From CAZLIC01 sp964559535 (GTDB taxonomy: Bacteria; Pseudomonadota; Alphaproteobacteria; Rhodobacterales; Rhodobacteraceae), in assembly GCA_964559535.1 (NCBI GenBank), contig CAZLIC010000010.1:18739-82738 (forward strand): a DNA stretch of 64,000 nt. Reading direction: 5' to 3'. Within the stretch, counting starts at the first letter, position 1; every line of letters begins with the position of its first letter. Positions 58,370 to 64,000 of this stretch are shown piece after piece. Made by a program: the position numbers and the translations under genes. Under the pieces are notes generated by a model. It was not told the DNA's origin, did no database searches, and was given only the letters and a program-made list of their open reading frames with translations.

Positions 58370-59017
58370 CTAGCCGGTGACCTCTTGCAATTCGCGCAGC
58401 AGTTTCAGCCGCAGCGTGCCGGCATAGCCGGAAAGGCCCCGCGTGGTGACGACAAAGCCGCCGGGCGTGATGATCCAGCGGCGGAAGTACTGCGTCACCG
58501 GGGTGCCCTGGCCCGGGTCCTCGATGGCGATGGCGTTGACGGTGACGCCCATGGACACCGCCTCGGCACGGGCCTTTGCATCGGTGAAGCCCGCGTTTTC
58601 CTGCCCGTCGCCCGAGATGTCCACCACGCGGCGGGTGCAGTCGGGCACCTGCGGGAACTGCGCCAGCGCAAAGCGCAGGCCATGGCCGACGGCGGTGTCC
58701 GAGCCCTGGAAGGCGCGGGGGGCGGTGGTGGCGGCGGCGGCGAAGGCCACGACATCGGCAGGCGCGCGCATCCGGCGCCAGGGCACCGTCAGGGCCTGCT
58801 GGGCGGGGCCGGACCATTGCACAACGGCCAGCGCCACCTGACCGCGGATCAGGGCGGCCGCCACGTCCGGGTCGGACAGCGCGAAGGCCAGCCCCTGCGC
58901 CTGCAGCGCGTATTCGCCCCCGTCGATGGATCCCGAGACATCCAGCGACAGCACCAGCGCCGTGTCGCAGGCGGTGGCAGGGGCGGACAGAAGGCACAGG
59001 GCAAATGCGCGCAGCAT
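58370..59017 (-). CDS. Secreted DUF1194/von Willebrand factor A domain protein
   Basis: 215 residues. Signal peptide MLRAFALCLLSAPATA, then a single VWA domain with the MIDAS motif DVSGSID (DxSxS), the conserved Thr/Ser loop (FQGSDTAVGHGLRFAL) and the second-half Asp (DISGDGQEN). Metal-ion-dependent adhesion folds bind proteins or substrates. Partner unknown. Confidence 0.9.
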   Translation of the reverse strand: MLRAFALCLLSAPATACDTALVLSLDVSGSIDGGEYALQAQGLAFALSDPDVAAALIRGQVALAVVQWSGPAQQALTVPWRRMRAPADVVAFAAAATTAPRAFQGSDTAVGHGLRFALAQFPQVPDCTRRVVDISGDGQENAGFTDAKARAEAVSMGVTVNAIAIEDPGQGTPVTQYFRRWIITPGGFVVTTRGLSGYAGTLRLKLLRELQEVTG

Positions 59018-59059
59018 CCGGGCATGGTGGCGCGGGCGGGGCGGGCAGGGAAGCGGGAA

Positions 59060-59373
59060 GTGCAGGTTTCTGTTGCCAGGTACCTGCGAACCCCGCCTTA
59101 CGCGGCTAAGCGCAAGGGCTTAGTTTGGTATTGCGAGCTGCTTACGCAGCCAGCGCCACCGGAGCAGAGTTGTCATTGGCAACTGTGCATTTTGGACCGA
59201 TAACGGTGGTACCTCACCGAGCAAAAGCTGGCCCCTTTGAACGTTCGTCGATCCTGTTTCGGCCCCCTCCGCCCCCAATGAGGGAGTAGTGGTGGAGCCG
59301 CCGGGTACCGCCCCCGGGTCCGATCCGCCTATTATGGGTGCGTTTATCGCCATAGCCGGGGTTACCCCCGGCG
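59060..59373 (-). ncRNA. ssrA: Two-piece (circularly permuted) tmRNA
   Basis: Read on the minus strand: the acceptor piece ends with T-stem CCGGG/CCCGG, acceptor strand CGGCTCC, A and CCA (3' end 59290). After about 23 nt of intervening sequence the coding piece begins GGGGCCGAAACAGGATCGACG (59266), the usual tmRNA 5' end, with GGGGCCG pairing with CGGCTCC. The tag reading frame at 59180-59142 encodes ANDNSAPVALAA and a TAA stop, close to Rhodobacter tags. The acceptor-before-coding order is the alphaproteobacterial permuted form. Outer ends are approximate. This 444-bp gap holds no protein gene. Confidence 0.92.
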
Positions 59374-59379
59374 TTGTCA

Positions 59380-59408
59380 CATATAGTCACCCCGCGGGCG
59401 GCCCGCAA
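59380..59408 (-). promoter_or_regulatory. ssrA promoter
   Basis: On the minus strand: TTGCGG (59408-59403), a 17-bp spacer and TATATG (59385-59380). Confidence 0.6.
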
Positions 59409-59414
59409 GACGAA

Positions 59415-59440
59415 GGGGCCGTGCCCTGCGGCACGGCCCC
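59415..59440 (-). terminator. Intrinsic terminator of the substrate-binding protein gene
   Basis: GGGGCCGTGCC-loop-GGCACGGCCCC (11-bp stem), followed on the minus strand by TTCGTCTT. It ends the upstream binding-protein gene just before the ssrA promoter. Confidence 0.75.
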
Positions 59441-59461
59441 CCGGTTTCGCAAGGGCTGGTA

Positions 59462-60508
59462 TCAGAAACCGGCCTTGATCGTTTCGAACTCTTCCAGCAT
59501 GCGGCCGCGCTGTTCGGCGCTGATCGGGGTCTGCGACAGCAGGATGCCGTCCACCGGGTCGACATCGCCCGCCTTCAGTTCGTCCAGCGTGATTTCCTTC
59601 ATCGCCGCCTCGTTGGCATGGGCATAGCCGAAGTTTTCCAAGAGGCCCTTGGCCGAGCGGTGTTCCAGCCAGGCGTTGATGAAGTCATAGGCCTTGTCTT
59701 CGCTGCCCGGCGCATCCTTGAAGTTGATGTAGCCACAGAACCAGGTGGCCGCACCTTCGGTGGGCGTGCGGTTGAAGGCAACCGGCACACCTTCTTCGCG
59801 CATCGCGGCCACGCCGTCGTTCCACGACCACGAGATGATGACCTCGCCCGATTTCATCAGCTGCGCCAGTTCCGAGGGGTCGGCCCAGTAGGCGCGGGTG
59901 TTGGCATGGGCCTGACGCAGCCATTCCGCGGCGGCGGCGAACTGTTCGTCGGTGATGTCGGTCCAGTTGGACACGCCGGTGGCCAGAAGCGCTAGCGACC
60001 AGGTGTCATCGATGTTGTCGGGCAGCGAGATGCGGCCGGCGTACTTCGGGTCGATGAACACGTTCAGCGACGCCACTTCCTCGGGCTTCACCTGTTCGGT
60101 GTTGTAGGCGATGGCGGTGTAGGCATAGTCGGTGGGGATGTACCACACACCGTCGGCATCGGCGAAAATCTCGGACTCCTTGAACCGCGCGGCGATGTTG
60201 GCGTATTCCGGAATGCGGCTTACGTCCCACGGCTCGATCAGGCCCGCGGCCTTGTAGGACGACACCTTCTGGCTGCAGGGGTGCGCCACATCGGCCTTGA
60301 AGCCCGACGACGCCTTCTGGAACGCCTCGTCATCGTCGCCGAAGAAGGCATAGGTCGGCATCTGGCCGTGCTTCTCGACATAGCCCTCGATCAGTGCCTG
60401 CTCTTCGAAGCCGGCCCAGTCGAACACGATCAGGTCGGGATCGGCGGCAAAGGCCGGCAACGCGAAGGCCAGCGTGGCGGTGGCCAGAAGGGTGGTCCGG
60501 TTGGTCAT
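59462..60508 (-). CDS. Periplasmic substrate-binding protein of polyamine (PotD/PotF) type
   Basis: 348 residues. Sec signal peptide MTNRTTLLATATLAFALPAFA, then a type II periplasmic binding fold: LIVFDWAGFEEQAL, MPTYAFFGDDDEAFQKASSGFKADVAHPC, WYIPTDYAYTAIAYNTEQV and SWNDGVAAMREEGVPVAFNRTPTEGA. The Asp and aromatic residues of the polyamine site are largely present. There are no ABC permease or ATPase genes beside it, so it is orphan. An isolated hairpin terminates it. Confidence 0.9.
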   Translation of the reverse strand: MTNRTTLLATATLAFALPAFAADPDLIVFDWAGFEEQALIEGYVEKHGQMPTYAFFGDDDEAFQKASSGFKADVAHPCSQKVSSYKAAGLIEPWDVSRIPEYANIAARFKESEIFADADGVWYIPTDYAYTAIAYNTEQVKPEEVASLNVFIDPKYAGRISLPDNIDDTWSLALLATGVSNWTDITDEQFAAAAEWLRQAHANTRAYWADPSELAQLMKSGEVIISWSWNDGVAAMREEGVPVAFNRTPTEGAATWFCGYINFKDAPGSEDKAYDFINAWLEHRSAKGLLENFGYAHANEAAMKEITLDELKAGDVDPVDGILLSQTPISAEQRGRMLEEFETIKAGF

Positions 60509-60534
60509 CCTTGCTCCTCGTCTGTTGGACGTGT

Positions 60535-60550
60535 CCGGTCAACTGACCGG
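60535..60550. promoter_or_regulatory. Palindrome upstream of the substrate-binding protein
   Basis: CCGGTCA-AC-TGACCGG (7-2-7), 27-42 bp upstream of the binding-protein start on the minus strand. Possible operator. Confidence 0.45.
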
Positions 60551-60762
60551 GGCATGCCTGATGGGAAGGCGCGCAGAGTTCCCCAACCCGCGGCCAATTT
60601 CAGAAAGCTAGGCGACGGTTGCAGCAGGCTCAAGGGTTTCTTCCGCACTTTCCCGATAGCTGCGCCGCATATCCGGGCATCTGGCGCAACAACAGGCAGC
60701 ACGGGCGGCTTGCGGCGGCCCGCGGCGCGCGCCAATCTCTGCGCGCCACCTGAGGAGCTGCC

Positions 60763-61995
60763 ATGACCGTGCTTGACCTTGCCTTCGTCCGTGCCCAGTT
60801 CCCGGCCTTTTCCACGCCTTCGCTGGCGGGGCAGGCGTTCTTTGAAAACGCCGGGGGCAGCTATCCCTGTCGGCAGGTGACCGAGCGGCTGGCGCGGTTC
60901 TATGGCGAGCGGAAGGTGCAGCCCTATGCGCCTTATCATGTCTCTGCCGTGGCGGGCGCCGAGATGGACGAGGCGCGCGACCGGCTGGCGGCGATGATGG
61001 GCGTGGCGGCCGAAGAGGTGCACTTCGGCCCCTCGACCAGCGCCAATACCTATGTGCTGGCGCAGGCGGTGCGGATGTGGCTGCGCGGCAAGGACCGTGC
61101 GGTGGTGGTGACCGACCAGGACCACGAGGCCAATTCGGGCGTATGGCGGCGGCTGGTGGATGAAGGGATCGAGGTGCGGGAGTGGAAGATCGACCCCGCG
61201 ACCGGCCATCTGGACCCGGGTGCGCTGCGGCCCCTGCTGGCCGACGGCCGCGTGCGGATGGTGTGTTTCCCGCATTGTTCCAACGTGGTGGCCGAGATCA
61301 ACCCGGTGGCCGAGATTGCCGCGATGGCCCGTGCCGCAGGGGCGCGAACCTGCGTCGATGGGGTCAGCTATGCCCCGCACGGGCTGCCGGACATTCCGGC
61401 GCTGGGCTGCGACATCTACCTGTTTTCGGCCTACAAGACCTACGGGCCGCATCAGGGCATCATGGTGGTGCGGGCCGACCTGAACGCCGAACTGCCGCCA
61501 CAGGGGCACGGGTTCAATGCGGGCTACCCCACCAAACGCCTGACACCCTCAGGCCCCGACCATGCGCAGATTGCCGCCTGTGCGGGGATTGCAGACTACA
61601 TCGACGCGCTGCATGCCCGGCATTGCGCGCCGGGGGCGGATGCGGCGGGGCGGAACCGGGCGGTGCATGCGCTGATGCGGGCGGCCGAGGTGGAGCGCTG
61701 TGCGCCGCTTCTGGATTTCCTGGCGCACCGCAACGACCTGCGGCTGATCGGGCCGCGCGATGCGGCGGCGCGGGCGCCCACAGTGGCGGTGGATCTGGGG
61801 CGGGATGCCGAGACGGTGGCGGCGGCGCTTGCACCGCACGGGATCAACGCCAACGGTGGGGATTTCTACGCCGTGCGGCCGCTGCGCGCGATGGGCGTGG
61901 ACCTGGACCGCGGTGTCCTGCGGATGAGCTTCGTGCACTACACCAGCGCCGAGGAAATCGACCGGCTGATCGGCGCGCTGGAGAAGGTGCTGTAG
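60763..61995 (+). CDS. Class V PLP-dependent aminotransferase (cysteine desulfurase-like)
   Basis: 410 residues from ATG 60763 (GAGGAG). Fold type I signatures: FFENAGGSYPC near the N-terminus, FGPSTSANTYVLAQAV (SxSxN loop), DQDHEANSGVWRRL, CVDGVSYAPHGLPDIPALGCDIYLFSAYKTYGPHQGIMVVR with the PLP lysine. The active-site Cys loop of true NifS/IscS is not clear, so desulfurase activity is uncertain. It is divergent from the orphan binding protein, and perhaps functionally linked to it. Confidence 0.9.
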   Translation: MTVLDLAFVRAQFPAFSTPSLAGQAFFENAGGSYPCRQVTERLARFYGERKVQPYAPYHVSAVAGAEMDEARDRLAAMMGVAAEEVHFGPSTSANTYVLAQAVRMWLRGKDRAVVVTDQDHEANSGVWRRLVDEGIEVREWKIDPATGHLDPGALRPLLADGRVRMVCFPHCSNVVAEINPVAEIAAMARAAGARTCVDGVSYAPHGLPDIPALGCDIYLFSAYKTYGPHQGIMVVRADLNAELPPQGHGFNAGYPTKRLTPSGPDHAQIAACAGIADYIDALHARHCAPGADAAGRNRAVHALMRAAEVERCAPLLDFLAHRNDLRLIGPRDAAARAPTVAVDLGRDAETVAAALAPHGINANGGDFYAVRPLRAMGVDLDRGVLRMSFVHYTSAEEIDRLIGALEKVL

Positions 61996-62006
61996 GACCG
62001 CGGCGT

Positions 62007-62396
62007 TCAGTCCGGCCAGTAGCAGACGGCGTTGATCTTGTTCCCGTCGGGGTCGCGCACGTAGCCCGAATAGAAGTGCGGGCCGTAGTGCGGCCGCAGG
62101 CCGGGTGCGCCTTCGTCGCTGCCGCCATGCGCCAGAGCGGCGGCGTGGAAGGCGTCGACGGCGTCACGGCTGGGTGCCAGGAACGACACCATCACGCCAT
62201 TGCCGACGCTGGCCGGGTTGCCGTCGAACGGCACCGTCAGCCACAGGTGCGGTCCAGGGTCATCAAGCCCCCAGGTGGAAGAGGTGGCATCGTCGGCACC
62301 CTGCACCCGCGCGTGCCCCAATGGCGCCAGCACCGCATCATAGAAGGCGCGCCCGCGGGCCAGGTTGTTGGTGCCAAGGCAGACGTAGCTGAACAT
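62007..62396 (-). CDS. VOC (glyoxalase-like) family protein
   Basis: 129 residues from ATG 62396, since upstream in-frame codons run into the tRNA-Leu gene. One VOC domain: MFSYVCLGTNNLARGRAFYDAVLAPLGH (metal ligand region), HLWLTVPFDG, FHAAALAHGGSDEGAPGLRPHYGPHFYSGYVRDPDGNKINAVCY. The YVRDPDGNKIE/N end is the family signature. Substrate unknown. Confidence 0.9.
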   Translation of the reverse strand: MFSYVCLGTNNLARGRAFYDAVLAPLGHARVQGADDATSSTWGLDDPGPHLWLTVPFDGNPASVGNGVMVSFLAPSRDAVDAFHAAALAHGGSDEGAPGLRPHYGPHFYSGYVRDPDGNKINAVCYWPD

Positions 62397-62424
62397 GCCG
62401 CTGTGCCGATCACGCAAGGGGTAG

Positions 62425-62508
62425 TGGTGCGGGTGGTCGGATTCGAACCGACACGCCTTGCGGCGGGGGTGTTTGAGACCCCTGCGTCTACCGTTCCGCC
62501 ACACCCGC
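62425..62508 (-). tRNA. tRNA-Leu (anticodon CAA)
   Basis: An 84-nt type II tRNA with encoded CCA. Acceptor GCGGGTG pairs with CACCCGC. The anticodon stem GGGGT/ACCCC encloses CTCAAAC, giving CAA. A long variable arm and T arm with GTTCGAA follow. Own promoter at 62543-62571. Confidence 0.96.
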
Positions 62509-62542
62509 CTGTGGCCGGATGCAACCGCACCCCGGCGGCCTC

Positions 62543-62571
62543 TGTCTAGCCGCGCGCAGCCTGCCGCTCAA
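62543..62571 (-). promoter_or_regulatory. Promoter of tRNA-Leu
   Basis: On the minus strand: TTGAGC (62571-62566), 17-bp spacer, TAGACA (62548-62543). Confidence 0.55.
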
Positions 62572-62593
62572 CCCCCCTTTGCAGCCGGCCCCC

Positions 62594-63457
62594 TTACAGC
62601 CTGTCGGTGGCGAAGGTGTCGCAGGCGTCGATGCTGGCGGCCTTGTAGCCGGTGGTGAACCAGCGCGCCCGCTGGGCCGAGGTGCCGTGGGTGAAGGTGT
62701 GCGGCATGGGCCTGCGCCCGGCGGCCTTCTGCAGCGTGTCGTCGCCGATCTGGCGGGCGGCGCCGATGGCTTCCTGAATGTCGCCGGGGTTCAGCGAGCC
62801 GAACTTGTCTTCCGCCCGTGCCGCCCACATGCCCGCCAGGCAATCGGCCTGAAGCTCGATCCGCACCGACAGCGCGTTCGCCTCGGCTTCGGGCACCTGA
62901 CGGCGCACCTGATTCACTTCGCCGAGAATCCCGAGAACGTTCTGCACATGGTGCGCCACCTCGTGCGCCACGACATAGGCGGCGGCGAAGTCGCCCTTTG
63001 CGCCCAGCTGGCGTTCCATCGTCACGAAGAAGTCGGTGTCGAGGTAGACCTTCTGGTCGCCGGGGCAGTAGAACGGGCCGGTGGCGCCATCGGCACCGCC
63101 GCAGGGCGATGCGGTGCCGCCCTTGAACAGCACCAATGTGGGCGCCGGGTAGGTGCGGCCCACGTCCTGGCGGAACACTTCGGCCCAGACCTCTTCGGTG
63201 TCGGCCAGCGCGACCGAGACGAACTGCGCGCGTTCCTGGTCGGCTTCGGTGATTTCGGTGGTGCCGGGGGCGAAGCTGCCGCCGCTGCCCTGACCCTGCA
63301 GAAGCGGCGTCAGGTCCACGCCGAAGAACATGCCGATCACGACAATGGCGATCAGCCCCAGCCCGCCGGCACCGCCCACCCGGACGGCCCCGCCGCGGGA
63401 CGGCGTTCCGCGGCGGTCTTCGATGTTCTGGCTGCCTCGCCGCCCGCGCCACTCCAT
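62594..63457 (-). CDS. Neutral zinc metallopeptidase (YpfJ family)
   Basis: 287 residues. A basic N-terminus with one transmembrane helix (GGLGLIAIVVIGMFFGVDL) anchors it; the rest is outside. The catalytic site is HEVAHHVQNVLG (HExxH), and Glu in RIELQADCLAGMWA is the third zinc ligand. Cys pairs (SPCGGADGATGPFYCPGDQ) are conserved. These peptidases remain poorly characterised. Confidence 0.94.
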   Translation of the reverse strand: MEWRGRRGSQNIEDRRGTPSRGGAVRVGGAGGLGLIAIVVIGMFFGVDLTPLLQGQGSGGSFAPGTTEITEADQERAQFVSVALADTEEVWAEVFRQDVGRTYPAPTLVLFKGGTASPCGGADGATGPFYCPGDQKVYLDTDFFVTMERQLGAKGDFAAAYVVAHEVAHHVQNVLGILGEVNQVRRQVPEAEANALSVRIELQADCLAGMWAARAEDKFGSLNPGDIQEAIGAARQIGDDTLQKAAGRRPMPHTFTHGTSAQRARWFTTGYKAASIDACDTFATDRL

Positions 63458-63540
63458 CGCCGCCTCCCCGAACCGTTGCAGGCAGGCTAGCGCAGGTCAG
63501 CGCGGTTTGGAATTGGCTTGAACACCCGGCGAAATTGCGG

Positions 63541-63617
63541 TGTCCCACGGTGGGACAGGAAGCCGGATTGAATGGAATCAATGACTTGGGAGACCGCGTT
63601 AACGTATTGGTCACACT
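63541..63617 (+). repeat. 77-bp dispersed element, copy B
   Basis: Aligns without gaps to the minus strand of 33691-33767 (59 of 77 identical). Same order of blocks: TGTCCCACG, AATCAATGACTTG, CCGCGTTAAC, GGTCACACT; a further TGTCCCACG follows at 63618. It is in the divergent region between the metallopeptidase and dsbB. Confidence 0.82.
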
Positions 63618-63628
63618 TGTCCCACGAT

Positions 63629-63660
63629 CATGGGGGCAAGGTCGCGGTCAAGCCCCCGTG
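63629..63660. promoter_or_regulatory. Hairpin upstream of dsbB
   Basis: CATGGGGGC and GCCCCCGTG (one G-T pair) around a 14-nt loop, 57 bp upstream of the dsbB start. May be a leader structure. Confidence 0.35.
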
Positions 63661-63717
63661 ACTTTCCCTTCGCGGGCGCAGCACCTATGGTCTGGCGGGG
63701 CTTTTCGGAGACAGAAG

Positions 63718-64000
63718 ATGACGCGCAACGGGTGGGTGATGGTGGCGGCGGGCGGGTCGGCCGCGCTGCTGGCGGGGGCCTTCGCGTTCCAGCACATCGG
63801 CGGACTTGCGCCCTGCACGCTGTGCCTCTGGCAACGCTGGCCGCATGCCGTGGCGGTGCTGATCGGCGCGGTGGCGCTGTTTCTGCCGGGGCGGGCGCTG
63901 CCGGTGCTGGGCATGCTGGCCGCGCTGGCCACGGCCGGAATCGGCGGGTTCCATGTGGGCGTCGAGTTCAAGTGGTGGGAGGGACTGGCGACCTGTTCGG
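63718..64000 (+). CDS. dsbB: Disulfide bond formation protein DsbB, N-terminal part (3' cut by window edge)
   Basis: 94 residues are visible from ATG 63718 and the frame stays open to the window end. First transmembrane helix (MVAAGGSAALLAGAFAFQ), then the periplasmic redox pair CTLC in GLAPCTLCLWQRWPH, which is the DsbB signature (the Q-R-W after the CxxC contacts quinone). Two more hydrophobic helices follow, and FKWWEGLATCS leads to the second cysteine loop. DsbB reoxidises DsbA using quinone. Confidence 0.93.
   Translation, partial: MTRNGWVMVAAGGSAALLAGAFAFQHIGGLAPCTLCLWQRWPHAVAVLIGAVALFLPGRALPVLGMLAALATAGIGGFHVGVEFKWWEGLATCS

Noticed and set aside
59289..59627. A plus-strand 112-codon frame in the ssrA region.
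   Set aside because: It is read across the complement of tmRNA stems and the hairpin at 59415, with no RBS; the RNA gene explains the conservation.

Overview
The window is a 64 kb stretch of chromosome from a high-GC alphaproteobacterium, most likely Rhodobacterales (Rhodobacter/Paracoccaceae type). The evidence is a permuted two-piece tmRNA gene with an ANDN...ALAA tag, a SAM-II riboswitch in front of metZ, TTGAC-17 bp-TAT promoters in front of tRNA genes, and a gene set typical of the group. Coding density is high. Most of the window is core chromosome, with small accessory inserts at gene boundaries.

Layout. 1-5.3 kb: 3' end of mfd, tRNA-Asp, a TerB-like protein, tRNA-Tyr, and the coupled rpe-gph-DDAH-like genes. 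5.3-7.9 kb: a sulfur-oxidation operon on the minus strand (persulfide-dioxygenase-like MBL protein, two YeeE halves, DUF442 protein), divergent from a DksA/TraR zinc-finger protein, with an FNR-type box between them. 7.9-12.1 kb: a sugar-acid cassette (UxaA-type dehydratase, GntR regulator, TIM-barrel isomerase, PfkB kinase). 12-19.9 kb: EcsC, GNAT, flavin reductase, xseA, purD, lysC, a YdeI-like protein, and a membrane protein/TetR pair. 20-30.6 kb: ptsP; a RAYT transposase between two identical 56-nt double hairpins; apt; a sterol-desaturase-like protein; an M15 peptidase; mtnP; a beta-helix membrane protein; an AlkB-like hydroxylase; YhhN. 30.6-40.4 kb: ftsY, an EamA transporter, yciB, GNAT, GST, an alpha/beta hydrolase, SAM-II-metZ, DUF2892 and a Crp/Fnr protein, mmsA, LysR. 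40.4-48.9 kb: two small coiled-coil proteins, a CBS protein, three tandem RTX proteins, coaD, cytochrome b561, DUF1127. 49-64 kb: a Na+/H+ antiporter fused to a cyclic-nucleotide-binding domain; a BglII-like restriction endonuclease coupled to an MT-A70 methylase; gap; a 2H phosphoesterase; DUF808; a chromate resistance pair; a VWA protein; ssrA; an orphan polyamine-type binding protein; a class V PLP enzyme; tRNA-Leu; a zinc metallopeptidase; and the start of dsbB.

The most unusual material lies between genes. There are several long perfect inverted repeats of different families: a 54-bp palindrome, a three-palindrome cluster, a 28-bp-stem hairpin, and the paired REP-like elements around the RAYT gene. 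There is also a 77-bp element present twice, 30 kb apart and inverted, with 59 of 77 positions identical. The RTX triplet and the low-GC restriction-modification pair are the clearest accessory gene modules.
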